Positions 8,290 to 18,272 of a DNA stretch of 64,000 nt are shown in pieces. The notes beneath the pieces were generated by a model. It had not been told where the DNA came from. It saw only the letters and a program-made list of their open reading frames with translations, and searched no databases. Each line of letters opens with the position of its first letter. The stretch's first letter is position 1. The position numbers and the translations under genes were made by a program. Origin of the DNA: Paraflavitalea pollutisoli (GTDB taxonomy: Bacteria > Bacteroidota > Bacteroidia > Chitinophagales > Chitinophagaceae); assembly GCF_029360705.1 (NCBI RefSeq), contig NZ_JARKMX010000008.1, forward strand, positions 1,973,983 through 2,037,982, written 5' to 3'.

Positions 8290-11200
8290 TTAACCACAAC
8301 TTACTTTCTTGAGTGGACTTGCCGGTTCAATACCTTCTGCATCGAGTGCCTTGGCACATTCCGGGCATATGGGCCTACTGGCTGCAATGGCTTCAACATT
8401 CAGGTTATTGGCCTTCGCATAATCAATGATCGTCGTTTCAGCATGGCCAAGCCCCGATGCCCGTAGTTCGCCCTTGTTCAGGTCCAGCGCATCGCGCTGC
8501 GCGGGACTCAGGTGTTTATCGCTCGATGCCACAATAAGATATCCATTTCCATCTGCATCTGTAGCATACCCCACCGCTGTTGTTTTCCAGCCTTTCGAAT
8601 TGGGGTTGGCATCGGCAATAGCGTCCGCCTTTGCCTGCAGGTCGGCATTCGACGGCACGGATTGCAAGGGCGTTGCCTGACTCGGCGTCTGCACAGGTAC
8701 CGGCGCCAGCCCCAACGGATCGATCCAACTATTGGGATCGGCCACATAACTATAAAATCTTCTGCCTGCCAGCATCCTTACCGGGTCTTCGCTGATATAG
8801 GCTCCTTCTTCGGCCGAATAATACCTGAACCTGTTGTACGACAAGCCAGTTTCCGCATCTTCATATTGTCCCTGGTAGCGAAACGGACAATCACCAGCTG
8901 CACCCGCATACTGTTTGCGGATGCCACCATAAATATCGTATTCTACACTCCAGGTTTGTCGGCCTTCTCCGTCAAACATTTCTACCGGTGTACCCAGGTA
9001 GTCGGTGACGATGCTATAGGTTTGGTCGCCGGTTAATTTAGCCGCCGGCCTGGAACTGCCTTCGTCAAATATCCAAGTGATCACTTCATGGGTTGGCTCC
9101 GGCTTACTTGGCACCATCATGCCCCACTCGTCGATCACAGTTACCGGTCGCTCCCCGACCGGGTAGGTCCATTCGTGCAGGGGCTTATTGCCATCCCACA
9201 CCCACCTGGTGATCTTCCCGTCAAACAACTTGGCAGTTCTTCGCCCCAACGCATCGTATTCGAAAGTGACCGTTTTACCATCCGGCCGGTGCACTTCCTT
9301 CAATTGTCCGTTACCCCTCCAGGTATACTTCCACTCCTGTCCATCGGGTGTTCGTTTGGAGATCCGATTGCCCGCATCGTCGTACGCAAAAACCACACCG
9401 TTGGCATGCAGTAATTTACCACCCGGGCCATATTCGCTGTCGGTTTGTTCTTTGGAATGATACAGGTTGCCTGCCTTGTCGGCTGTCCGGTATTCGGTGG
9501 TATTGTCTTCGTACCTCGCCCAGGCAAGGTTGGCAAACTCATCGTACCCATATTGCACCGTTCCCCGGGTAAGGCCGTTGACCATACTCTGCAAACGTTC
9601 GCTGACATTCCAGGTATAAATTCTGTGGCGCAAGGCATGTCCGTTACTGCGCACGCCCTGCTCGAGGGGACGCCCGGCCTTGTCATAGTCGAACGTTGCA
9701 ATGACGCCGCCAGGCAACAATCGCTCCGTTTCCAATCCGAGTATATTGTAGGCGAGTTTCGCTTCCCACTGTACCCCTTCACGGTTGGCCGCCTGCACGC
9801 GGTCAACAAAGCCAGCCTCATTGCGATCGATCTGTAAAGAAGCGCCAAGGCCACTCGTAAGGGCTGTCCGTTTACCGGCATGGTCGTAGCGGTTTTGCAC
9901 CACATACCCTTCCTGGGTTTCCTGAATTACGCGGCCACCGCTGTCGCGCACCATCGTCACCGTAGTGACCTCGTTGACTGCCTCTACCAGTCTGCCTGCT
10001 GCATCGTAAGTATAAGCATCCCAGGTTCCATCAGGATATTCAATACGCACAACGCGCCCGGCGAGATCATATTCATACCGGGTATGCTGACCGCCAGGCT
10101 GGCGGAGGGAGGTAATACGCCCGGCGCTGTTTCGTTCGTAACGCCTTACACCGCCGTCGAAACCCGTTTCTTCCACCACCTTACCCCGGTGGTCATACCT
10201 GAATCGGTACACCTCCCGCTTCTCATTGATCAGCGATACCATCCGGTCTTCGGTATCATAGTTATAATACACCCGCACGCCATTCTCTTCCATCATGGTA
10301 ATACTACCCAATGGCGTGTACTCGAATTTCATTTTCCGATTGTTATCTTCTGCATACACGACTTCCCGGTAAGCATCATAGCGAAACTGTACCTTGTTGC
10401 CATCGTAGTTGCGGATGCGCACGACACGGCCCAGCGCATCATAGGTAAAACCCTGTGTTTGCCCTTCCGGGTTAACAACAATGGTACAATGCCCCCAGGC
10501 ATCGTATTCCCAGCGAGCCGTAGCGCCACCGGGAAAAGACATTTCGATCAGGTTGTGATCGTTGTCGTATTGCAGATAGGTCCTTTTGCCCCGCTCATTT
10601 TCGATGACGGTGGGCCGCCCCAGTTCATCGTAATAATAGGAGGTTACCGACCGGCTGGCTTTTACTACAGACCGTAACTGTCCGTCTTTGTGCACATAAA
10701 CAGTGGCATTGCCAACGGGGTCTGTAATCATCTTTACCAACCCGGTTTCATCATACAGCAACGTGGTGACAGCACCGTCCGGATTTTGCCGGGCGGCCAG
10801 GTTGCCGCGCTCGTCATATACAAAACCGGTTATATTCCCTTCCTCGTCAATCTCCCGGTACAGTTCCGGCGTATCGGTGTATTCATGTAACAGCGAATTG
10901 CCTGTGGCATCCGTTTCCTGGATGCACAGGTCATTGTCATCGTAATAGAAGATGCGCTTTTCGCCGATCGAATTGACCACCACATTGTATCCTTCGTTGT
11001 ATTCGATAAAACCCTCCAGCAATCCACCTTCTCCCCAGGTATGCGTGCAGCGGGCACCGGTGGACGGCCCATCATATTCCCAGTAAAATGTTTGTCCGTT
11101 CCGGTCTGTTTTTTCCACCATCAGGTGGTTGGCATACCGGATATGGGTGGTACTGCCCAAGGCGTCTGCAATAGCAGTCAGATCGCCAGCTTCATTATAG

Positions 11201-12393
11201 GCATATTCAACGAACGTACGTCGTTCGCCACGGTGCGCTCCTTCCACTTTCACGATCCGGTCAAACGCATCCAGGGAAATGAATATTTCCCGGCCGGCCG
11301 TATCCACCATCCTTTCCAGCACATGCTTGCGGTTGTAGTAGAAGTGAACAGCCAGCCCAGCCACATTGGAAAGGCGAACAGGTTTGAATACATTGTCATA
11401 CCGGCATGCGTAATGATAGGTCAGGCGGCTGCCATGCTCGAACAACGTATATTGTTTGTGGCCGACACGGGTAAGCGTAAGCTTTTCGGCCCGGTTGTAA
11501 AAAGAATCGCCTTCAGCGAGTAGCGGAAAGGCCGTGGCTCGGCCATCGGGCAACGTGATGCCGATGCAATGATCCCCCGGCATTTCCAGCAGCGTAAGAT
11601 CATAACTGAGGTGCGTACCATGTCCCAACAATCCTTCGTACCCCGAATCGGAATACCAGTTGCGTTCCCAACGAATGGGAATAGGGCCTGGCAGTTCAAA
11701 ATCGACTCCTTCATACAGCACACTGCCATTGATGAGGTTTACGGGTTCGAAACCATGCTTACAGAATTTTTTAGACAGGCTTTCCGTGCATTTGAATTTT
11801 TTCAGCACTCCATGATTGAGGGCGGTTAGTCCCTTCTTGAGCGCCTTACCGCCAATCTTCATCAGCGCGCCGAAGCCAAATGACATGGCCAGGGCCATGA
11901 GCATCCCCATGAGGTCGGGCACATAGGGGCCACCTACAATCACCGGCTTGCCCAATGGGATGGGGATAGCGACCGAAGTGGGCAAGTATAAGGAAGGAAT
12001 GGGTTTGAACTTTTTGCCGGGCGTAATGGACAAAGGAATCCCTACATCGTTACACGACATCACCATAAAGCCCGCGCCGCTGAAATAAGACCCTTCCGCT
12101 ACCACGCGGTTGCTTCCAAAGAAGTTTTTGGAGTCATGACCGATCATGGGTGCCATGGCGAAGGGACCACCCATGGGTATGTGCACCCGAATGGCCAACA
12201 TACCATCTGTACCGGCATTGCCGCGCGGTACGCTATTGACCTTCACGGTGGCGCCGATCTTGGGCACCCAATCGAAAGGATCAAATACCAGCCCGATAAA
12301 AGGATGTGGAATGGGCACGGGTGCTCCGAGAATGATCACGAAGTGGATATCGATGCCCAGTATTGGTAAAAGATGTTTATTGGCGGGTAACAT
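8290..12393 (-). CDS. PAAR-like/Rhs T6SS effector with C-terminal deaminase-like toxin
   Basis: A 1367-residue polymorphic toxin. Residues 1-160 are a glycine/proline-rich PAAR-like region; about 158-185 are hydrophobic (MGMLMALAMSFGFGALM); a DUF6531-like segment begins near 213 (GFEPVNLINGSVLYEG). Dozens of YD repeats follow, then the Rhs core ending WIDPLGLA at about 1230, the usual self-cleavage neighbourhood. The last 137 residues form the tip: GHAE (His near 1317) and SRPICPEC (Cys near 1343 and 1346) make the HxE...CxxC zinc site of the cytidine-deaminase fold. From memory the layout is closest to BURPS668_1122-type toxin deaminases. The tip is probably delivered by VgrG and edits nucleic acid in target cells; substrate is unknown. 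Confidence 0.88.
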   Translation of the reverse strand: MLPANKHLLPILGIDIHFVIILGAPVPIPHPFIGLVFDPFDWVPKIGATVKVNSVPRGNAGTDGMLAIRVHIPMGGPFAMAPMIGHDSKNFFGSNRVVAEGSYFSGAGFMVMSCNDVGIPLSITPGKKFKPIPSLYLPTSVAIPIPLGKPVIVGGPYVPDLMGMLMALAMSFGFGALMKIGGKALKKGLTALNHGVLKKFKCTESLSKKFCKHGFEPVNLINGSVLYEGVDFELPGPIPIRWERNWYSDSGYEGLLGHGTHLSYDLTLLEMPGDHCIGITLPDGRATAFPLLAEGDSFYNRAEKLTLTRVGHKQYTLFEHGSRLTYHYACRYDNVFKPVRLSNVAGLAVHFYYNRKHVLERMVDTAGREIFISLDAFDRIVKVEGAHRGERRTFVEYAYNEAGDLTAIADALGSTTHIRYANHLMVEKTDRNGQTFYWEYDGPSTGARCTHTWGEGGLLEGFIEYNEGYNVVVNSIGEKRIFYYDDNDLCIQETDATGNSLLHEYTDTPELYREIDEEGNITGFVYDERGNLAARQNPDGAVTTLLYDETGLVKMITDPVGNATVYVHKDGQLRSVVKASRSVTSYYYDELGRPTVIENERGKRTYLQYDNDHNLIEMSFPGGATARWEYDAWGHCTIVVNPEGQTQGFTYDALGRVVRIRNYDGNKVQFRYDAYREVVYAEDNNRKMKFEYTPLGSITMMEENGVRVYYNYDTEDRMVSLINEKREVYRFRYDHRGKVVEETGFDGGVRRYERNSAGRITSLRQPGGQHTRYEYDLAGRVVRIEYPDGTWDAYTYDAAGRLVEAVNEVTTVTMVRDSGGRVIQETQEGYVVQNRYDHAGKRTALTSGLGASLQIDRNEAGFVDRVQAANREGVQWEAKLAYNILGLETERLLPGGVIATFDYDKAGRPLEQGVRSNGHALRHRIYTWNVSERLQSMVNGLTRGTVQYGYDEFANLAWARYEDNTTEYRTADKAGNLYHSKEQTDSEYGPGGKLLHANGVVFAYDDAGNRISKRTPDGQEWKYTWRGNGQLKEVHRPDGKTVTFEYDALGRRTAKLFDGKITRWVWDGNKPLHEWTYPVGERPVTVIDEWGMMVPSKPEPTHEVITWIFDEGSSRPAAKLTGDQTYSIVTDYLGTPVEMFDGEGRQTWSVEYDIYGGIRKQYAGAAGDCPFRYQGQYEDAETGLSYNRFRYYSAEEGAYISEDPVRMLAGRRFYSYVADPNSWIDPLGLAPVPVQTPSQATPLQSVPSNADLQAKADAIADANPNSKGWKTTAVGYATDADGNGYLIVASSDKHLSPAQRDALDLNKGELRASGLGHAETTIIDYAKANNLNVEAIAASRPICPECAKALDAEGIEPASPLKKVSCG

Positions 12394-12403
12394 ACAATAA
12401 GAT

Positions 12404-13750
12404 TTAAGTCACGGCTTCGCGGGTTGCCTGTCGTACAGCCGCCTCGTAACCAGCTTTGGCGGTTTCTTTCCAATCGTCGCCCAGTATCTTTTTCATGTCC
12501 CGGTCAAGTTGATGCATGTCATCAAAACGTTGTCTCGCATCGTACCATTCCAGCAGGTCAGCGGCTACCATACCCAATGCACTGGTACGCTGCTCCTCCA
12601 CGGTAAGCTGCCGGCCGGTATCGAACGCCTTCTGCAGCAGGGAGGGATATTGCTCGGGCTCCTGTTTCTTGCTGAGTGTATAGGCCTGCCGGTAGGCGTT
12701 GATCGCCAATCCGGGCAATTGGTACTCCAGGGCCGTATCGCCCTGCCGCTGAAATGCGGCGATAGCAGCTGTCATTTTCTTTTGCAATTGCAGGCTGGCA
12801 GCACTGTAACCATGCGCCTGGATCAACAGGGGTTTACACGCCCCCGCCTCTTTGGCCATCCCCTGCGTTGCCAGCTGCAATCCTTTCTGCAGCAGCGCAT
12901 CGATCTTCTCATACTGTTTGAAATTGAAGAGCATGCCGGCATAGACCAGGTGCGCGGTGGCGAAAAGGCTTTTCATACCCGATCGCTGGGTCAGCAGCAG
13001 CGCCCGTTCGCCCCATCGGTCTACCGTAGCCACACTGTTTTGCTGAACCCCCTTCCCCATTTCCAGGATGCATTCGTTGAGACCTGCCTGTGGCGAATGG
13101 GGGTTGCCCGCTTTGGCGATCTTACTGACGGCGCCATCGAGGTCGAGGATCACACTGAGTGATTTGGTGTGGTCGGGATCTTTCTTCACGACACTGTCGA
13201 GGTAATAAGCGCCGATATGGTCAAAGACCATAAAGGTGACCTGCGAGGGGATGCCTTTCTTCAGCAGGTGTATAAGCCATAGCCGGTACCCTTCCAGGTC
13301 GTGGATGCTGCGCGGCAGCAAAGCCACCACCAGCGGCGTATCGCCACCGGGCAGGGATTGCTGAAACTGCCGCAACATGCTCAGCAACCGCAGGCTGGCA
13401 TCCGGCTGTCCGTTGCCAGGTGCCCCCACCCCTTCAATAGCATGCAGTTGTTCGGGCGTTAATAGTTGTTGAGCCGCTTTATCTTCCCGCAAAGCTTTCA
13501 TCCAGTCGTGGTACAGCGCTCCGGCATGACGGTCTTCCCCTTCAAACGGAGTCAGCAAGGTGACGACCACTTCGGGCAGTGCACCGTGCGGCGTAGCTTC
13601 GAGTTGAAGAAACCCTTCGAAAAGGCGTGCTTCTTCCGGTTTATATAGCCAGCGTACCAGCTGAAGATGCGGAAAAGGAGATACCTCCTTTATCCACTTC
13701 GCTTGTATCTTATGGATCAGTTCTGCAATAGGATTGTGTTCGGCCAGCAT
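12404..13750 (-). CDS. Unrecognised protein between VgrG and PAAR-Rhs; candidate effector-loading adaptor
   Basis: A 448-residue soluble protein with no signal peptide. The N-terminal half (about 1-215) looks alpha/beta, with strand-rich pieces such as PEVVVTLLTPFEGEDRHAGALYHDWM and TPLVVALLPRSIHDLEGYRLWL. The C-terminal half (about 230-448) is helical and resembles tetratricopeptide-type repeats. I do not recognise a known adaptor family (DUF4123, DUF1795/Eag, DUF2169). It lies 8 bp after vgrG and 10 bp before the PAAR-Rhs gene, exactly where adaptors that mount an effector on VgrG are encoded elsewhere. The role is inferred from position only; it could also be a structural accessory. Confidence 0.5.
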   Translation of the reverse strand: MLAEHNPIAELIHKIQAKWIKEVSPFPHLQLVRWLYKPEEARLFEGFLQLEATPHGALPEVVVTLLTPFEGEDRHAGALYHDWMKALREDKAAQQLLTPEQLHAIEGVGAPGNGQPDASLRLLSMLRQFQQSLPGGDTPLVVALLPRSIHDLEGYRLWLIHLLKKGIPSQVTFMVFDHIGAYYLDSVVKKDPDHTKSLSVILDLDGAVSKIAKAGNPHSPQAGLNECILEMGKGVQQNSVATVDRWGERALLLTQRSGMKSLFATAHLVYAGMLFNFKQYEKIDALLQKGLQLATQGMAKEAGACKPLLIQAHGYSAASLQLQKKMTAAIAAFQRQGDTALEYQLPGLAINAYRQAYTLSKKQEPEQYPSLLQKAFDTGRQLTVEEQRTSALGMVAADLLEWYDARQRFDDMHQLDRDMKKILGDDWKETAKAGYEAAVRQATREAVT

Positions 13751-13758
13751 GCATTCGA

Positions 13759-15579
13759 TTAGTTAAGGTTTACGGTACCGCCTTTCACATTGGTCATGGC
13801 AGTGCCTTCTACATTCACGGTACCCGTACTTTTCATGGAGAGGGTCGACTCGCCGGTGATACTGGTAGCGGGTGATCCTACATCCACTTTCGCTTCACCG
13901 GTGATCTCGGTAGCAGTACCTTTCACACTCGCGTTGGTGCCTTCTACTTTCATAGAAGCCGTACTTTTCATTTCCGCCACGGTACTGCCGTGTATATTGA
14001 TGTCTTTACCTGTGATCTTGATATTGCCGCCAGCATCCATGAAGATCTTGGAGCTGCCGCATTCGAGGGTGATCTCGGCCGAGCAGTTGACATTGATCTT
14101 ACCGGCTCCATCGAGGAATACTTTATTGCCCCCGGCATCGATCACCGAGATGGTGTTGCCATCGAGGGTCACCACGCTGCCGGATACATGGGTGAGACTT
14201 TTTACTTTATTGCCTGCTCCCCCACCGCCGCCGGTCTTGCCGTGAAAGAGACTGCCCATCACGAATGGGCGATCGGGATCGTTGTAACGGAAAGCCACGA
14301 GCACATGGTCGCCTTTTTCCGGCACGGTGACCAGTCCGCGGTTCTTTGCGCCTCCCTTACCACCACCGGCATCGGGTGTCATGACGCGTATCCAATCGGT
14401 TTGTTGTCCGTCGGCTTCCTGCCACAACATCTGCACCCGTACCCGGCCGGCATTGTCGGGATCGGCATTATCCATCACGGTGGCCACCTGTGGCTCGGCA
14501 ATGGGGGTATCCAGTTCGTCTACCGGTACGGCACCAATGCCGGCCGGTATCCCTTCGAAGCTGTTGTAATAGTTGCTGTTCTCACCGACATAATGTACGA
14601 CGGCCGTGATCAGGAATTTACCATAATCACCTTTGGAAAAAGAATCGCTTTCGTACTGGGAGAATTTAACATTGGCGACGGAGCCGATGGCGATGGCCGG
14701 GTTCTCGCTTTTGCCCGAAACCACTTCCAGCCGGGCAGCCATGGCCGATTTCTTTTTCTTGAGTACTTCGGCCAGTTCGCTGTTGTCTTCCACCCGGGGC
14801 TTTACCGGAAAGCTAACGGTGCTGGAGAATACTTTCTTTGATTCTTTGAGGGCAAAGGCGGCGTACTCATCGAGCCCATCGACCTGGTCGGGCGAATGGG
14901 CGGTGAGCACTTTATCTTCCTTCGACTTATGCGAGAAGCCGCTGAAGTTCAGCGGCAGTATACGCAGTTTGAATTGCATATCGCGTACATCATGCCCATA
15001 GGTGATGTCTATTTCCGGCGATCCGGATGGCTTGCCGAAATAGAGTTTGGTGCCATCGTAGTAAAACCATTCACCGTAATCGGCGCTGAGCCGGTTGAGG
15101 AAATGGAAGGAACTTTCGCGGTACTGGCTGATGTACACGAGCGGTGCTTTGTGCTGCGGCGCCACTTCGCAGGACACACCGGCATCGCCGGTCACCTGGC
15201 TGGCAATGTCTTTGAGGCTCTTTTTATTAAAGGATTTGAAATGAGGTCCGTTGTCGAGCAGTATGGTAGGACTGTATCCCCGCAATACCAGGTCGCTGGT
15301 AAAGTTGGCCGACTGCTCCATGCTGAGCTCACACACCAATCCGCGAAACTCGTACGACACGGTGGCGTTGTGGGCCTGCGCCAGTTTGATAACGACCGAC
15401 TTGCCGATCAGTTGCTGGGTGCTTTTCAGTTTGAAGGCGCCCGATTGCCCGAGCACATCATGGCGTACACGGATCTCGAACTCGTGGTGGGCATTAAAAC
15501 GTTGTTTGATGACCACGGAACTGTAGTAATCTATCCGCTGATCTTCCACTTCTATGACTGCAATGACCTGGTTTTGCAT
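13759..15579 (-). CDS. vgrG: T6SS spike protein VgrG (TssI)
   Basis: A 606-residue spike protein that trimerises at the tip of the Hcp tube. From the ATG at 15579 (MQNQVIAVIEVED) it has a gp27-like region (about 1-360), a gp5-type OB domain (about 370-455, with DPDNAGRVRVQMLW and VPEKGDHVLVAFRYNDPDRP), and a C-terminal triple-strand beta-helix of alternating V/T/G repeats to the end. No extra effector domain follows the helix, so cargo must ride on PAAR-Rhs. The in-frame ATG at 15624 is possible but its 15 extra residues do not fit the family. It heads the spike-adaptor-effector-immunity run. Confidence 0.9.
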   Translation of the reverse strand: MQNQVIAVIEVEDQRIDYYSSVVIKQRFNAHHEFEIRVRHDVLGQSGAFKLKSTQQLIGKSVVIKLAQAHNATVSYEFRGLVCELSMEQSANFTSDLVLRGYSPTILLDNGPHFKSFNKKSLKDIASQVTGDAGVSCEVAPQHKAPLVYISQYRESSFHFLNRLSADYGEWFYYDGTKLYFGKPSGSPEIDITYGHDVRDMQFKLRILPLNFSGFSHKSKEDKVLTAHSPDQVDGLDEYAAFALKESKKVFSSTVSFPVKPRVEDNSELAEVLKKKKSAMAARLEVVSGKSENPAIAIGSVANVKFSQYESDSFSKGDYGKFLITAVVHYVGENSNYYNSFEGIPAGIGAVPVDELDTPIAEPQVATVMDNADPDNAGRVRVQMLWQEADGQQTDWIRVMTPDAGGGKGGAKNRGLVTVPEKGDHVLVAFRYNDPDRPFVMGSLFHGKTGGGGGAGNKVKSLTHVSGSVVTLDGNTISVIDAGGNKVFLDGAGKINVNCSAEITLECGSSKIFMDAGGNIKITGKDINIHGSTVAEMKSTASMKVEGTNASVKGTATEITGEAKVDVGSPATSITGESTLSMKSTGTVNVEGTAMTNVKGGTVNLN

Positions 15580-15878
15580 CTTAACAGGTTTTATGGTATA
15601 ACCGCAACGCAGGCCGCTGATCACTAAAAGGATAAGGCCACCACCGGGGTACCCGTGTAGCCTGCGTTAAGGAAATAGCAGTGATGCCAATGTTTGGTGC
15701 ACGCAAACATCAACAGAATAATGAAAACTAGTACGGTATGGTTTTCTGTCAGGTATACAACGGTGCGGAATGCACCAAAAGATTTCTAACGGGAGAGTAA
15801 GGGGCTAAGCCTGCCTGAGTTGATCTTACAAAAAGTACTGACGAATAATGTTGTGCAGGTAGTAGGTAATCGACCGGA
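15580..15878. other. Gap between hcp and vgrG
   Basis: About 300 bp between the hcp stop and the vgrG start with no convincing gene. I see no strong hairpin with a T-run and no clear promoter, so whether hcp and vgrG share a transcript is open. Confidence 0.5.
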
Positions 15879-16271
15879 TTACGAAGGCCATTCATTCTTG
15901 TGCTCAGCGTTGCCGATCTTGATCTTCTGCGCAGAAATGGTAAAATCGATCTGCATCGGTTTGGCACCTTTCACATCGATACTCTCCTGGAAGGCAATCA
16001 CATATCCTTTTTCGAACGAGAGCTCTTTCAGTTTAGAATCCTCATCGCTTTTCTTGAAGGTAATGCTTCCATCGACTGGCTTGTACTGATTGACCATCGC
16101 TTCGATGATGCTGGTATCATCAGTAGACTCCACCGTAAGATTGATGGTACCACCATACACCCCACTAGCGGGACGACCTTTTGCATCTACATCACGACGG
16201 AGCGCATAGTCGCAGGCAAGAACATCGATATTATCCTTACCGCCGAATTTTAGCTTTGCATTAAATGACAT
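15879..16271 (-). CDS. hcp: T6SS tube protein Hcp (TssD)
   Basis: A 130-residue all-beta protein of the Bacteroidota Hcp type: MSFNAKLKFGGKDNIDVLACDYALRRD at the start, the DAKGRPASGVYGGTI loop near 30-45, and SFEKGYVIAFQESIDV near 85-100, where family members carry the strand leading to the tube interface. Hexamers stack into the inner tube inside the TssBC sheath and may carry small effectors. It has no signal peptide, as expected for T6SS export. It is the first gene of the leftward effector run and lies about 300 bp upstream of vgrG. Confidence 0.88.
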   Translation of the reverse strand: MSFNAKLKFGGKDNIDVLACDYALRRDVDAKGRPASGVYGGTINLTVESTDDTSIIEAMVNQYKPVDGSITFKKSDEDSKLKELSFEKGYVIAFQESIDVKGAKPMQIDFTISAQKIKIGNAEHKNEWPS

Positions 16272-16736
16272 CTTGGAAGGTTTTTAAAAGTGATTAATGA
16301 TTTATTAGTCGATAATTAGAAAAGAGGAATAACAAATTAATTCATTTTTCTGACTTGATCTGATCGCTGCAACACGATTTAATAATTTAATGAACACAGC
16401 GTATGCCGGCAGGGAATGAGGGGAAGCGATCGCCGGAACCGGCCTGTGGCGGACCTTTCAGCCCACACACTACTTTAAACATCTAATTGGCAATTGCTTA
16501 CAAAGAGAACTTACATCATTAGTCAAAGACCGGGCCATTGTTGTCACGGAAAGCTATATGCTTAATCGTCGAAGTATTGTTCCTGATCGTTATCTACTGC
16601 AAATTATTGAGTCTGTTTCAGATTTCCACTACTACTTTGGTGGTATTCTATAAGGTAACCTACAGATTACCCAAACAAGTGACGGCGGCTGCGCCTGGGA
16701 TGCGCTGCCGGGTAAGCAAAGGTGGAGCAGGAGTGA
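16272..16736. other. Gene-free stretch between hcp and the sulfatase
   Basis: Roughly 465 bp with no supportable gene. It should contain the hcp promoter at its left end (AT-rich from about 16280 to 16400) but I see no full Bacteroidota promoter motif. Short open frames on the plus strand here have no recognisable features. Confidence 0.5.
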
Positions 16737-18272
16737 TCAATGTTCGAGCACTGGTATGCGAAAGGTACTCACTTCGGGCGTCCGGTGTTCGCGCAACATA
16801 ATGGCTTCTAACTGCTTTACGATCTCGGGATGCTGACTGGCGAGGTCATGTTCCTCCCGTATATCGTTATCAAGATCGTAGAGGGCTGTTTTAACGAGTC
16901 CCTTCATCAGGTTCACGCGGATGGCCTTCCACTTACCACGACGCACGGCTTGCTGTCCGCCGTATTCCGGAAACTCCCAGTACAGGTAATCATGCTGCTT
17001 TTGTTGAGCTGGCTTACCCAACAACGTGGGTAACAGGCTGATGCCATCGATGTTGGTGGGTGGCTGGATGCCCAGCAGCGCACAGAAGGTGGGCATCATG
17101 TCGATATTGGCTGAGAGGTGATCGGTGGTGGTACCGGGTTTGATCTTCCCCGGCCATTGTACGATAAAGGGCTCACGGATACCGCCTTCGAAGAGATAAC
17201 CTTTGCCCCGGCCCTGTGTTGCCGGCAAAGGACCACCGCTGTTGAAGAATACCGGATCAACGCCCTGGTTACCCGCAGGTCCATTGTCGCTGCAAAACAT
17301 GATGATGGTATTGTCATACACACCGGCCGCCTTGAGTGCTGCGATCAGCTGGCCTACCTGCTCATCGAGCGTAGCGATCATGGCTGCATAGGTGGCACGC
17401 GGGTACCGGCAAGGGAAATAGGATCCACCCAGGAAGGGCTGCTCTTCCCCAAACTGCGCATGATATATATCAACCCAACGCTGGGGTGCCTGGAGCGACA
17501 CATGCGGTAAGGGGGAGGGATAATACAGGAAGAAGGGCTTGTCTTTGTTTTTATCGATAAACTGTTTGGCTGCCCGGATGAGGAAGTCGGGCGTATAATC
17601 CTGCTGCTGGTACGGGGCGTAACTGGCCACGTTTAGCGGATCGAGGCTATCGGGTAGCCGGGTGGCCGGGTCGATGATCTTGTTGCTGAGTGCAACCCGG
17701 TCCTGGTTTTCCCAGAGATGGCCGGTATAATAGGTATGATCCTGCCGCTGGCAGATGAAACCATAGAAATAATCAAATCCCTGACGATTGGGCTGGCCGC
17801 TGGAAAAGGGAGCCCCCAGCCCCCACTTACCGACCATACCCGTGGTATAACCGGCAGCCTGACAAATCTCTGCAATAGTGCGGGTACTGTCCGGAATGGG
17901 CCGTTGCCCTTCAAGAAAGGGGTTGGCCTCCATGGCTTTGAAATCCCATACCGGACCGCGCTCCGTCCACTCATCATTGCCCCGGATATACGCGCGCCCG
18001 GAGTGCTGACCAGTCATGAGCGCGTATCGCGAGGGCGCGCAAACGGGAAAGGTATAGTGTTGGGTGAAGCGTAGGCCGTTTTGTGCGAGCAGATCGATGT
18101 TGGGTGTTTTGATCCGCTGCTGCCCGTAACAACCGAGCTCTCCATACCCCAGGTCATCGGCGAGGATGTACACGATATTGGGACGGCGTGCGTCTTTGCG
18201 GGCAGGTGCAGGTTGTGCAAAACAGGTATATACGCCCAACAAAACGAGCGACAGCAGCAGGCATTTGTTCAT
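16737..18272 (-). CDS. Secreted formylglycine-type sulfatase
   Basis: A 511-residue family S1 sulfatase that would hydrolyse a sulfate ester in the periplasm or outside. From the ATG at 18272 a signal peptide (MNKCLLLSLVLLGVYTCFAQ) precedes PNIVYILADDLGYGE, whose paired aspartates (39, 40) bind calcium. CAPSR at 78-82 is the C-x-P-S-R motif whose cysteine is oxidised to formylglycine by an anaerobic or aerobic maturase, which is not in this window. Later FCSDNGP supplies further metal ligands. The substrate is unknown: glycan or aryl sulfates are possible. It lies 3 kb from a sulfite dehydrogenase operon but on the other strand, so a link is speculative. Confidence 0.9.
   Translation of the reverse strand: MNKCLLLSLVLLGVYTCFAQPAPARKDARRPNIVYILADDLGYGELGCYGQQRIKTPNIDLLAQNGLRFTQHYTFPVCAPSRYALMTGQHSGRAYIRGNDEWTERGPVWDFKAMEANPFLEGQRPIPDSTRTIAEICQAAGYTTGMVGKWGLGAPFSSGQPNRQGFDYFYGFICQRQDHTYYTGHLWENQDRVALSNKIIDPATRLPDSLDPLNVASYAPYQQQDYTPDFLIRAAKQFIDKNKDKPFFLYYPSPLPHVSLQAPQRWVDIYHAQFGEEQPFLGGSYFPCRYPRATYAAMIATLDEQVGQLIAALKAAGVYDNTIIMFCSDNGPAGNQGVDPVFFNSGGPLPATQGRGKGYLFEGGIREPFIVQWPGKIKPGTTTDHLSANIDMMPTFCALLGIQPPTNIDGISLLPTLLGKPAQQKQHDYLYWEFPEYGGQQAVRRGKWKAIRVNLMKGLVKTALYDLDNDIREEHDLASQHPEIVKQLEAIMLREHRTPEVSTFRIPVLEH

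Noticed and set aside
16538..16801. An 87-codon open frame between hcp and the sulfatase
   Set aside because: It runs into the sulfatase 3' end and its composition changes midway; no homology or membrane pattern is convincing.
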